NCBI GenBank assembly: GCA_041651335.1
Contig: JBAZJL010000004.1
Location: forward strand, 1 to 64,000
Direction: 5' to 3'
Length of the DNA stretch: 64,000 bases
Source: UBA6220 sp041651335
Lineage (GTDB): Bacteria > Patescibacteriota > Minisyncoccia > Minisyncoccales > Minisyncoccaceae
Shown piece by piece: positions 33,795 to 41,395 of this stretch. The translations under genes and the position numbers were made by a program. The first letter of the stretch is position 1. Each line of letters starts with the position of its first letter. Below the pieces are notes generated by a model that made no database searches, was not told the DNA's origin, and was given only the letters and a program-made list of their open reading frames with translations.

Positions 33795-34007
33795 ATGGAA
33801 GAAAAAAAATATCAAGTTGATAAAGAAAAATGCATTGGTTGCGGAAGCTGTGCCATGGTTTGCCCTGGGGGCACGGAAATGAAAGATGATGGCAAGGCAG
33901 AAGTTATTAGTTCTTCAAAAATTGAAGAATGTGGAGGAATAGAGCTTTGCCCTTATGGTGCAATTATTGAATTAAATGGGGCAATTGAAAACGATGAAGA
34001 AGAATAA
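33795..34007 (+). CDS. Small 4Fe-4S ferredoxin
   Basis: The 70-residue acidic protein has CIGCGSCAMVCPGG (~12-25) and a second Cys-rich stretch, CGGIELCPYGAI (~45-56). The spacing fits a monocluster ferredoxin (three Cys from the first motif and one from the second CP), possibly with a disulfide from the remaining two. It may serve as electron carrier to the hydrogenase at 9.2 kb. The DUF1858 gene follows after 4 nt. Confidence 0.9.
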   Translation: MEEKKYQVDKEKCIGCGSCAMVCPGGTEMKDDGKAEVISSSKIEECGGIELCPYGAIIELNGAIENDEEE

Positions 34008-34011
34008 AAAT

Positions 34012-34227
34012 ATGAAAATTACCAAAGATACTCTTCTTGCGGATATCATTAATCAAGAAAAAGCAGAGTCAGCGCTTGGAAAACATCAGGTTCCTTGCTT
34101 ATCCTGTCCTTTTGCCAAAATGGAAATGCACGAATTAACCATTGGTCAAATTTGTGAAAATTACGGGCTTGATTGCGAAGAGCTTTTAAAAGATTTAAAC
34201 AATGATTTAAACGGGTCGGATGAATAA
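34012..34227 (+). CDS. DUF1858 redox-disulfide protein
   Basis: The 71-residue protein (ATG at 34012) matches DUF1858, the hybrid-cluster-protein-associated redox disulfide domain: ITKDTLLADIINQEKA, then CLSCPFAKMEM with the CxxC pair, and LTIGQICENYGLDCEELL. It is co-transcribed with the ferredoxin, so a thiol/electron-transfer role is likely, but the partner is unknown. It overlaps the next gene by 8 nt. Confidence 0.85.
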   Translation: MKITKDTLLADIINQEKAESALGKHQVPCLSCPFAKMEMHELTIGQICENYGLDCEELLKDLNNDLNGSDE

Positions 34228-35086
34228 GCCGGCCTTTTTAATTTTTAGTTTTTTAATTATTAGTAATATTATTACTTGGTCTATTTGCGTTCCTTTATTT
34301 TTTGCAACCAATGAATTAATGGTTGAATTTATAGACGTTGGCCAAGGGGATTCTTGTTTTATTAAAACCTCTGAAGGTTATAAGATAATAATTGATGGCG
34401 GGCCTGATTATCACAAAGCAATTGAAGAAATAAACCAGGAAATCCCTTTTTGGGACAGAGAAATAGATTTAGTTATTCTTACTCATCCGGAACAAGACCA
34501 TTTTACCGGCTTATTTAGGATTTTAAGTTCTTATCAAGTAAAAAACATAATTTGGAATGGAGTAGAAAAACAAAATCAAGCTTTTGAAAATTTTAAACTG
34601 GCCGTCAATCAAGAAAAGCAGGAAGGATGTCAGGTTTTTGAATTGTCAGCTGGCGATAGGGTTATTGCCGGGGAAACAGAAATGAACATTCTTTTTCCTT
34701 TTGATTCAACAGATAGGGATCCGCAAGAAGCTAATTCTTCGGCCATTGTTTTAAAAATGTCTTTTGATAAAAATGATTTTTTATTTACTGCTGATATCGG
34801 ATTTGAACAAGAAGACTTGATTATTAAAAGCAATCAAAATATTAAAGCCGATGTTTTAAAAATTGGACATCATGGATCAAAATATTCTAGTTCTGAAAAA
34901 TTTTTATCAGAAGTTTTTCCTAAAATAGCAATAATTCAGGTAGGAAAAAATAGCTATGGCCACCCGGCAGAAGAGACGCTATTACGGTTGCAAAAAAATG
35001 AAATTAAAACCTATCGAAACGATTTAAATGGCAATATTAAAATAATCTCTGATGGCCAAAACTTAAAAACAATGGTTGAAAAATGA
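34220..35086 (+). CDS. ComEC/Rec2-type metallo-beta-lactamase protein
   Basis: The 288-residue protein has one N-terminal membrane/signal helix and then the MBL domain found at the end of ComEC: VEFIDVGQGDSCFIKT, IDGGPDY, LTHPEQDHFTGL (HxxxDH motif), FLFTADIGFEQE and the VLKIGHHGSKYS motif. The ComEC channel itself is missing, so this is a free exported hydrolase that may degrade a DNA strand at the surface or play an unrelated role. Confidence 0.88.
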   Translation: MNKPAFLIFSFLIISNIITWSICVPLFFATNELMVEFIDVGQGDSCFIKTSEGYKIIIDGGPDYHKAIEEINQEIPFWDREIDLVILTHPEQDHFTGLFRILSSYQVKNIIWNGVEKQNQAFENFKLAVNQEKQEGCQVFELSAGDRVIAGETEMNILFPFDSTDRDPQEANSSAIVLKMSFDKNDFLFTADIGFEQEDLIIKSNQNIKADVLKIGHHGSKYSSSEKFLSEVFPKIAIIQVGKNSYGHPAEETLLRLQKNEIKTYRNDLNGNIKIISDGQNLKTMVEK

Positions 35087-35110
35087 TTTTTAAATTTTGA
35101 TATTTTTTGC

Positions 35111-35116
35111 TATAAT
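35111..35116 (+). promoter_or_regulatory. -10 box of the structured RNA
   Basis: A perfect TATAAT at 35111-35116 is preceded by TTGC and an AT-rich stretch without a clear -35 element. Transcription would begin near 35122. Confidence 0.6.
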
Positions 35117-35121
35117 ATAAA

Positions 35122-35256
35122 CAGCCCCGGAATTCAAAAATTCCGAACACCTTTTCAAAGGGAGCCATAATTTTTAACCGCCTTGGCTGTTAAATGAGGC
35201 GCCCACTTGGACTCTTCGGATTCCATTTTGAAAAGTCCGGGGCGATAAAAAATAAT
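35122..35256 (+). ncRNA. Unclassified structured RNA (~135-165 nt)
   Basis: GCCCC (35124-35128) pairs with GGGGC (35239-35243), with GGA/TCC as an optional extension. A local hairpin GGAATT-CAAA-AATTCC (35129-35144) sits next to it, and CTTTTCAAA (35151-35159) pairs exactly with TTTGAAAAG (35227-35235). Inside are AGCC/GGCT, TTTAAC/GTTAAA and a TC-TTCG-GA tetraloop hairpin near 35213. A perfect -10 lies before it and a strong terminator after it. There is no tmRNA, SRP or RNase P signature, and no tRNA shape. It may be a 6S-like or novel RNA, or a leader of the downstream DUF3160 gene. Confidence 0.7.
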
Positions 35257-35287
35257 CCACCGCTAGCGCGGTGGTTTGTATTTTTTT
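35257..35287 (+). terminator. Intrinsic terminator of the structured RNA
   Basis: CCACCGC (35257-35263) pairs with GCGGTGG (35268-35274) around a TAGC loop, followed by TTTGTATTTTTTT. Confidence 0.92.
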
Positions 35288-35330
35288 AGATTAAGTATTA
35301 AAATATAATAAATAATCTTTTTAAAAAAAT

Positions 35331-37520
35331 ATGGACTTTCCCCATAAATATGTTTCTGAAGAAAAAATAGAAATTCAGCCCAACGAAAAACAAAAAGAAA
35401 AAAAATCTGTTTCGCCCTTTGCGCTTGGTTTGTTTTTGTTGGCCATCCTAGCCGCCGGTGGTTTTTATTTTTTTCGGTTTTATTTAAATCCAGCCCCTTC
35501 TTTAGAAAAAGAACCAGCTAAGAATATTGATCAAAATTTAAGCCAAGAAATAAGCAAATTTGCAGCTTACGAAGAATTGCCGATAATAATCAATCCCCAA
35601 GTTCCAGATTATTCGGTTCAAAATAATTTCAATAATGTAATTAATAAAGATGATTTTGTTTTTTCTGTTGAAGCCGAAGCTTTATTGAAAAAAAATAATT
35701 TTGTTGTTATTCCGGCCGAATACCGCGAATTTTATTCTCTTTACGAACAATCTCGCTATCAACAAATTCCGAATTTTGTTACCACAGATTCAATGCTTCA
35801 TAATTATCATTTACTTTTTGACTATGCTTTGAAAAAAACAGAGCAAGAAAAATTAATTCCGGAATTAGAAAGTCTTAATGAGATAATGCTAGCTGAAGCT
35901 CTTAGCCAATACGAATTATTAAAAGATACAGAGTGGGAATCAGCAGCGAAAAAAAATGTGGGGTTTTTTAGTGTGGGAAGTAGGCTTTTGGAAAAAAATA
36001 TTACTATTTCCGAATTTGTAAAGAAACAAGTCGAGCAAGAGTTAGCTCTTATCGAGGATCATCAAGGTATTGAAATTTCTCCGATTATGGGAATAAAAGA
36101 AGATTATTCTCAATATGTTCCTCGAGGGCATTATGATCAGAGTCAATCATTAAAAAACTACTTTAAAACAATGATGTGGTATGGTCGGTTGACTTTTGTT
36201 TTTAAAGATTTAGAAGCAATTAAGTCAGCTGTTTTAATCGTGGCTGCCCTTGATAAAAATAATAATTTGCAGTCTTGGGATAAAATTTACGAACCTATTA
36301 ATTTTTTTGTTGGCAAAACAGATGATATTAATTATTATGAATTTAAAAAAGCAATTACCGAAATTTATGGCCAGGAAATAAATTTATCAGACATTGATTC
36401 TGATAAAAATAAATTTTCAGGATTAGTCGCCTTAGCACAAAAAATGGATCCTCCACAGATAAACTCTATGCCTATTTTTAATTCTGAAATAGAGCCGAAC
36501 AGAGAAGAGGCGATTAAAGGTTTTCGATTTTTAGGACAAAGATTTACGATTGATGCTTCTATTTTTCAAAGACTAATCGACCGAGAAGTTCCAGATCGAA
36601 TGCTTCCAAAAAGTTTGGATATTCCAGCCGCTTTAGGATCAACTGAGGCTTTAAATATTTTAACGGAAATGAAAGAAGGGGAAAAGTATCCAGCTTATTT
36701 GGGAAATATGTCTAAAATTCAATCTTATCTTTTGCAATTGCCAAAAAGCGCTTGGACTCAAAATTTATATTGGGGCTGGCTTAATGCCTTAAAACCGTTA
36801 TTAGAAGAAAAATCCAATGGATATCCTTCTTTTATGCAAAATCAGGCCTGGATAAGAAAAGATTTGAATACTTTTTTGGGAAGCTGGACAGAGTTAAAAC
36901 ATGACACTGTTTTATATGCGAAACAAGCTTATGCAGAAATGGGGGGAGGGCCTTTGGAAAAAGATTCTCAAGGGTATGTTGAGCCGAATGTTTACGTTTA
37001 TTCTCGTTTAGCATCGCTATTGCGAATGACCATCGTAGGCTTAGAGGCGAGAGGATTGATGCCAGCAGGCTTAAAAGAAAACTTAGAAATAATGGAAAAA
37101 TTAGCCTTGTCCTTAAAAACAATTTCAGAAAAAGAATTAAACAATCAATCTTTAACACAAGAAGAATATGATTTGATTAATTCGTATGGTGGGCAATTGG
37201 AAGAATTTTGGATTAAAACAAACGAAGGAAATTTAAATGTTGATTCAACGGCTGTTGTCACTGATGTGGCAACCGACCCTAATGGCTTTGTTTTAGAGCA
37301 AGGAGTAGGATTTGTTTCTGAGATTTATGTTGTTGTGCCAATTAATGGAAAATTAAAAATTACTAAAGGCGGAGTTTATTCTTATTATGAATTTCCTTGG
37401 CCCTTGTCTGATCGATTAACTGATAAACAATGGGCGGAAATGTGTGAAAAAAAAGAGCCGAAAGCTCCTGAATGGACAAAGACTTTTACTTCTAATGCTT
37501 TTGCGGAAAAAGAAGATTAA
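35331..37520 (+). CDS. DUF3160 surface protein
   Basis: The 729-residue protein has a short cytoplasmic tail, one membrane anchor (~30-49) and a long outer region of the DUF3160 family: NFVTTDSMLHNYHLLFDYAL, then LAEALSQYELL, MWYGRLTF, FRFLGQRFTIDASIF and SWTELKHDTVLYAKQAYAEMG. The family is common in CPR bacteria, Chloroflexi and archaea. The fold is helical and no function is known. The next gene overlaps the stop by 1 nt. Confidence 0.85.
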   Translation: MDFPHKYVSEEKIEIQPNEKQKEKKSVSPFALGLFLLAILAAGGFYFFRFYLNPAPSLEKEPAKNIDQNLSQEISKFAAYEELPIIINPQVPDYSVQNNFNNVINKDDFVFSVEAEALLKKNNFVVIPAEYREFYSLYEQSRYQQIPNFVTTDSMLHNYHLLFDYALKKTEQEKLIPELESLNEIMLAEALSQYELLKDTEWESAAKKNVGFFSVGSRLLEKNITISEFVKKQVEQELALIEDHQGIEISPIMGIKEDYSQYVPRGHYDQSQSLKNYFKTMMWYGRLTFVFKDLEAIKSAVLIVAALDKNNNLQSWDKIYEPINFFVGKTDDINYYEFKKAITEIYGQEINLSDIDSDKNKFSGLVALAQKMDPPQINSMPIFNSEIEPNREEAIKGFRFLGQRFTIDASIFQRLIDREVPDRMLPKSLDIPAALGSTEALNILTEMKEGEKYPAYLGNMSKIQSYLLQLPKSAWTQNLYWGWLNALKPLLEEKSNGYPSFMQNQAWIRKDLNTFLGSWTELKHDTVLYAKQAYAEMGGGPLEKDSQGYVEPNVYVYSRLASLLRMTIVGLEARGLMPAGLKENLEIMEKLALSLKTISEKELNNQSLTQEEYDLINSYGGQLEEFWIKTNEGNLNVDSTAVVTDVATDPNGFVLEQGVGFVSEIYVVVPINGKLKITKGGVYSYYEFPWPLSDRLTDKQWAEMCEKKEPKAPEWTKTFTSNAFAEKED

Positions 37521-38245
37521 TGAAAAAGAGAAATTTCTTTGTTTTTTTATTTTTTTTCTTTGTTTTTTTATTTTTTTTAAAAATCAATAATTTTATTTTT
37601 CAAAATAATCAAATTTGTTTTTTTTGGAATAACGAAACTTTAAGTTTTGAAAAAGACGAAATGGAATTCCTGGCGAAAGACCAGGAATTTTTTAATCAAA
37701 ATAAAATTAAAAAAATAAGTCTTGATCAAAGTTTTGATTTTGCACAAATAGAATTAAAAAATAAAAAAATAGAAATCAAAAATAATAATAAGCTTATTTG
37801 GGAAACCCCAGTAGAATGGAAAGTAGAAGATTTTATTTTGGCAGATTCGATTAATAAAGGAGAGACTTATCTTAATCTTTTAGTTTGGAAGTCTGGAAGC
37901 TATGGCCCTCATCAACCAATTTGGATTAAAGAAAATGACCTTAGCATTAAAAATCATTTATTTATTTTTAAAATAAAAGATTTGAAAATAGAACCAATTT
38001 GGCAATCTTCTGCTCTTTTAGCGCCTAATTGTGAAATTCTGATTACTGATATTAATAATGATCAAGAAAACGAGTTAATTGTTTTGGAAGGGGATTATAA
38101 AAATCAAAAATGCGAAGGTCAATATGTGGCTGTTTGGAAATGGCATGAATGGGGGTTTCAAAATGAGTGGCGCAGCGAAAAAGGAAATTATCAGAAATTA
38201 AGAATAGAATTCTTTAATCAAAAAAATTATATAGTGGTAAATTAA
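37520..38245 (+). CDS. Anchored hypothetical protein with a VCBS/FG-GAP-like motif
   Basis: The 241-residue protein starts with an N-terminal hydrophobic anchor (~6-24). The rest is mainly beta and contains LITDINNDQENELIVLEG (~175-192), a DxDxDG-like calcium motif of FG-GAP/VCBS repeats. It starts on the last base of the DUF3160 stop (TAATG), so the two are coupled and probably act together outside the cell. No enzyme motif is visible. Confidence 0.65.
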   Translation: MKKRNFFVFLFFFFVFLFFLKINNFIFQNNQICFFWNNETLSFEKDEMEFLAKDQEFFNQNKIKKISLDQSFDFAQIELKNKKIEIKNNNKLIWETPVEWKVEDFILADSINKGETYLNLLVWKSGSYGPHQPIWIKENDLSIKNHLFIFKIKDLKIEPIWQSSALLAPNCEILITDINNDQENELIVLEGDYKNQKCEGQYVAVWKWHEWGFQNEWRSEKGNYQKLRIEFFNQKNYIVVN

Positions 38246-38312
38246 AAAATTTTATTAAAAATTCCCATCAGCAAAAAAAACAAAATAACCAGAAGTCATT
38301 TTATTTTTAAAG

Positions 38313-38383
38313 TCGGGCTGCTGGGAATTGAACCCAGGTCTTACGCACCCCATGCGCAAATAATACCGTTATACGACAGCCCG
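38313..38383 (-). tRNA. tRNA-Pro (GGG)
   Basis: On the reverse strand the acceptor CGGGCTG pairs with CAGCCCG. The anticodon stem TGCGC/GCGTA holds the loop ATGGGGT (anticodon GGG), and the T arm CTGGG-TTCAATT-CCCAG is intact. The discriminator is A and no CCA is encoded. C1-G72 is the usual proline identity pair. It lies 22 nt downstream of rpmB on the same strand. Confidence 0.93.
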
Positions 38384-38405
38384 AAGAAGGGCTTTTGCGG
38401 AAAAT

Positions 38406-38621
38406 TTATTTGGCCAAAGCTTTGATGCATTTTGCGCAAGCCAAGATTCTTTTACCGGCAAATTCTTTGTATTTTTTCTTTGTTGTTCCAACAGGAACAG
38501 ACACCCACTGAAGATTGGGATATTTTCTTTTCAAAGGAGAAGGATTATATCGAGAAATTAATTTCTTGTATTTTCCACCTAAATGAGAAGATTTGCCGCA
38601 AATTGTGCATATTTTTTCCAT
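38406..38621 (-). CDS. rpmB: Ribosomal protein bL28
   Basis: The 71-residue protein from the ATG at 38621 has an N-terminal zinc half-site CTICGKSS and a C-terminal CAKC, with KYKKLISRYNPSPLKRKYPN between them. An upstream in-frame ATG would add 12 hydrophobic residues that do not fit L28. This zinc-binding (C+) form of bL28 is common in CPR. tRNA-Pro follows on the same strand. Confidence 0.9.
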   Translation of the reverse strand: MEKICTICGKSSHLGGKYKKLISRYNPSPLKRKYPNLQWVSVPVGTTKKKYKEFAGKRILACAKCIKALAK

Positions 38622-38737
38622 ATAAAAGTATCTTATCAAAAAAATAAATAAAATCAACCCCCTGGCTTGTTTTGATAATTTTTAAATTTTGTTTTTTGCT
38701 ATTTTCAAAAATTTTTGCTTATGTTATATTTGATTAT

Positions 38738-39373
38738 ATGGAACTAACAATCTTAGAAACAATTATTGGTTTTGCAATTTTAATTTTTTCAATCATAATC
38801 CATGAAATTTCTCATGGCAGCATGGCTTATTATCTTGGCGACAATACTTCTAAAGACCAGGGACGTTTGAACCTTAATCCGCTTAATCATTTGGATTTTA
38901 TCGGAACAATTATGTTGCCAGCTTTTTTATTGCTTGCCGCCAGTCCAGTAGTTGTGGGATGGGCCAAGCCGGTTCCAGTTAATTTTAGCAATATCAGGGA
39001 TAAAAGATGGGGCGCCTTGAAAGTATCTTTGGCTGGGCCAGTGGCTAATTTTATTGTGGCAATTATTTTTGCCTTAATTATCAGATTTATTCCAGCCTTA
39101 AGCTCTGATTTGTATCTTGTTTTTAAACTAGTGGTTATTTATAACCTGGTTTTGGCAATTTTTAATCTTATTCCAATTCCTCCACTAGATGGGTCTCATA
39201 TTTTATTTGATCTTTTGCCCCAAGAACAATGGTTTTATAAAGCCAGAGAAATTTTAACCAAATACGGATTTTTAATTTTAATTTTTTGTATTTTTATTTA
39301 TCCTGGAATTAATTGGATTTTTGTTTTGGCGGAAAAGATTTTTTTCTTTTTTTCCGGCCAGTTATTTATTTAA
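38738..39373 (+). CDS. M50 site-2 protease family protein
   Basis: The 211-residue membrane protease (ATG at 38738) has the zinc motif IIIHEISHGSMAYYLGD (HExxH) in the first helix, LNPLNHLDFIGTIMLP, VGWAKPVPVNFSNIRD and the third ligand motif NLIPIPPLDGSHILFD. It is the short four-to-five-helix form without a PDZ domain, which cleaves membrane-embedded regulators. The -10 box TATATT (38725-38730) is 7 nt before the ATG. Confidence 0.92.
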   Translation: MELTILETIIGFAILIFSIIIHEISHGSMAYYLGDNTSKDQGRLNLNPLNHLDFIGTIMLPAFLLLAASPVVVGWAKPVPVNFSNIRDKRWGALKVSLAGPVANFIVAIIFALIIRFIPALSSDLYLVFKLVVIYNLVLAIFNLIPIPPLDGSHILFDLLPQEQWFYKAREILTKYGFLILIFCIFIYPGINWIFVLAEKIFFFFSGQLFI

Positions 39374-39405
39374 AAAAATTGACAATTATTGATTCAATTG
39401 ATAGC

Positions 39406-39435
39406 TTAAAAGACAAGGACTGCTTGTCCTTTTAA
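39406..39435 (+). promoter_or_regulatory. Hairpin just upstream of the thymidylate-synthase-like gene
   Basis: TTAAAA-GACAAG, loop GACTG, CTTGTC-(C)-TTTTAA forms a 12-bp stem with one bulge. It lies 10 nt before the Shine-Dalgarno AAAGGAGG (39446-39453). It may be a leader structure or the terminator of the upstream gene; a TTGACA at 39379-39384 suggests a promoter just before it. Confidence 0.5.
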
Positions 39436-39459
39436 AATCAATAACAAAGGAGGCAAAGA

Positions 39460-40227
39460 TTGATCGAACTTGTCCAGGTAAATCAAATTCGAGAAGAAAG
39501 TTTTCTTCGCGCTTGGCAGAAAGCAGCAGCTTTTATCGACGACGAAGGAGTTTTTCGAACCATTGGCGGACCAAAAGAAAAAGGGTCTGAAATAATCGAA
39601 AGAAAAAAAATCAGAGACGCTTGCCAGATGATAATATTATCAGGCAAGGCCATTGTTCAAATGGAAAAAGGGGTTATGCATCCCAAATTTCCGTTCGGCC
39701 CCAAACAGCTGGAAGAATATTGTTTTCAGCTAACCCCTGAATATGTGGAAAAATGGCAAAAAATGCCAGACACAGACGTTCACAAATTCAGATATCTCTA
39801 TTGGGAGCGCTTTACGTTTCCTTTTAATCAAATCGAGGCCCTAAGGATTAATTTATCCAAGTTGGTTGATCATGACCTAAGCTCAAATCGGGTCCAGGCC
39901 ATTACTTGGCGACCAAGCGAAGATGCTTTCAATGATGAACCGCCATGTTTGCAGAGAATCCAAATTATTTATCTTGGCAAAGATCAAGAAGGCAGGGGCC
40001 AACTGGACATTCGGACTGATTGGCGATCTCGAGACATCAATGCCTGGCAATCAAACCTTATCTGTCTTTATCGGGCATTTAATCGCCATGTTTTTCAGCC
40101 GAATAATTGCCAAGTAATGAGGTGGATTGATTATTGCGCCTCGCTTCATTGTTATGAAGACCGGCTAGACAAACTGCACGAAGCAGCTTGGTACCAAAGA
40201 ACCGGAAATCAGTTCTTTGTTGAATAA
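39460..40227 (+). CDS. Divergent thymidylate synthase-family protein
   Basis: I read a TTG start at 39460, placed 6 nt after a near-perfect Shine-Dalgarno. The 255-residue protein keeps the thymidylate synthase core in order and spacing: TW150, then C163 in NDEPPC (13 residues later, as in E. coli W133-C146), WRSRD189-192 (the dUMP phosphate Arg, Ser and Asp), N199, and H230-C-Y232 in place of HIY. Spacing from N to H is 31 against 30 in E. coli. It resembles the archaeal-type TS. It would methylate dUMP with methylene-folate, but PCL replaces PCH. Other family members hydroxymethylate dUMP or dCMP. Confidence 0.75.
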   Translation: MIELVQVNQIREESFLRAWQKAAAFIDDEGVFRTIGGPKEKGSEIIERKKIRDACQMIILSGKAIVQMEKGVMHPKFPFGPKQLEEYCFQLTPEYVEKWQKMPDTDVHKFRYLYWERFTFPFNQIEALRINLSKLVDHDLSSNRVQAITWRPSEDAFNDEPPCLQRIQIIYLGKDQEGRGQLDIRTDWRSRDINAWQSNLICLYRAFNRHVFQPNNCQVMRWIDYCASLHCYEDRLDKLHEAAWYQRTGNQFFVE

Positions 40228-40357
40228 AAAATTTTTATTTTATTCCGATTATTAAGTTAATCGGTTTTTGTTTAAACTAAAAAGATAAAAAAATTAGGAA
40301 TTAAAATCAAGTTTTTTAAAAATTAAGCAAGAAAAAATGATTTTTTGACCTAAAAAG

Positions 40358-40386
40358 TTGACATTTTTCTTTTTATTTGCTAACTT
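40358..40386 (+). promoter_or_regulatory. Promoter of the rpsL-rpsG-fusA operon
   Basis: TTGACA (40358-40363) with TAACTT 17 nt later (40381-40386). A TATATA-rich stretch at 40395-40402 is an alternative -10. Confidence 0.55.
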
Positions 40387-40424
40387 TATTACATTATATA
40401 TAGATAAAAGCATTGTTAATTTTT

Positions 40425-40838
40425 ATGCCAACCATACATCAATTAATTAAGAAAAATAGAAAACCAATTAAAAAGAAAACAGCCAGCCCGGCTATGGCTT
40501 TTGGTTTTAATCCTTTAAAAAACAGGCCGAAAACTTACGAATCTCCTTTTAAAAAAGGGGTTTGTTTAAAAGTTTTTACTGCTACTCCCAAAAAACCAAA
40601 CTCTGCTTTAAGAAAAGTGGCTAGAGTAAAATTAAGCAATGGCATGGAAGTAACTGCTTATATCCCAGGCGAAGGGCATAACTTACAAGAGCATTCAATT
40701 GTTTTAATTAGAGGCGGAAGAGTAAAAGACTTGCCTGGCGTACGTTATCATATTATTAGAGGCTCTTTTGATTGTTCTGGCGTTGAGGGCCGAAAAAAAG
40801 AAAGAAGTAAATACGGAGCTAAAAAACAAAAGAAATAG
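40425..40838 (+). CDS. rpsL: Ribosomal protein uS12
   Basis: The protein is 137 residues from the ATG at 40425 (a TTG four codons earlier is less likely). It has PTIHQLIKKNRKP, TPKKPNSALRKVARVKLSNG and GHNLQEHSIVLIRGGRVKDLPG. Both lysines linked to streptomycin sensitivity in other bacteria are present. About 15 extra residues in the N-terminal third (ASPAMAFGFNPLKN) are typical of CPR. It starts the str operon; rpsG follows after 6 nt. Confidence 0.97.
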   Translation: MPTIHQLIKKNRKPIKKKTASPAMAFGFNPLKNRPKTYESPFKKGVCLKVFTATPKKPNSALRKVARVKLSNGMEVTAYIPGEGHNLQEHSIVLIRGGRVKDLPGVRYHIIRGSFDCSGVEGRKKERSKYGAKKQKK

Positions 40839-40844
40839 AAAATT

Positions 40845-41315
40845 ATGGCAAACAAGAAAACATTCAAAAAAATGGCAATAATGCCAGATCCTGTTTATAA
40901 CGACATCATGCTGTCTAAGTTTATCAATCAATTAATGTTAAACGGAAAAAAGACAGTGGCACAAAAAATAATGTATGATTGTTTGGAGATAGTGAAAGAA
41001 AAAACAAAACAAGAACCTTTGGATGTTTTTCGATTAGCCATTCAAAATGTTTCTCCTATGCTTGAAGTAAAACCAAAAAGAGTGGGAGGCGCTACTTATC
41101 AAGTACCCATGGAAGTAAAAGGAAATCGAAAATTAAGCCTGGCCATGAAATGGATTATTACAACTTCTCGTTCGAAAAAAGGAAAGGCAATGAAAGAAAA
41201 ATTAGCTGAAGAATTAATCGAAGCTTCTGAAAATAAAGGTGCTTCAGTCCGAAAAAGAGAAACTGCCCACAAAATGGCTGAAGCTAATCGAGCTTTTGCT
41301 CACTTTGCTTGGTAA
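40845..41315 (+). CDS. rpsG: Ribosomal protein uS7
   Basis: This standard-length 156-residue protein binds the 3' major domain of 16S rRNA and nucleates 30S head assembly. Motifs PDPVYNDIMLSKFINQLM and KPKRVGGATYQVPMEVKGNR are visible. A hairpin with a weak T-tract lies between it and fusA (41325-41350). Confidence 0.97.
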   Translation: MANKKTFKKMAIMPDPVYNDIMLSKFINQLMLNGKKTVAQKIMYDCLEIVKEKTKQEPLDVFRLAIQNVSPMLEVKPKRVGGATYQVPMEVKGNRKLSLAMKWIITTSRSKKGKAMKEKLAEELIEASENKGASVRKRETAHKMAEANRAFAHFAW

Positions 41316-41324
41316 TTTTAATTT

Positions 41325-41350
41325 AAAGCCTATTTTAAAAAATAGGTTTT
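41325..41350 (+). terminator. Hairpin between rpsG and fusA, weak terminator or processing site
   Basis: AAAGCCTATT (41325-41334) pairs with AATAGGTTTT (41341-41350) with one G-T wobble. The T-run is short and interrupted by AAG, so read-through to fusA is likely. Confidence 0.45.
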
Positions 41351-41395
41351 AAGTTTGTAAACAGAAATAAATTTAAAAAATAAATTTTAAAAAAC

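Noticed and set aside
35122..35256. tmRNA, SRP RNA, RNase P or canonical 6S assignment for the structured RNA
   Set aside because: No tmRNA tag or tRNA-like ends, no SRP GGAA-loop domain, too short for RNase P, and the fold looks branched rather than the single long 6S hairpin. 6S is kept only as a weak possibility.
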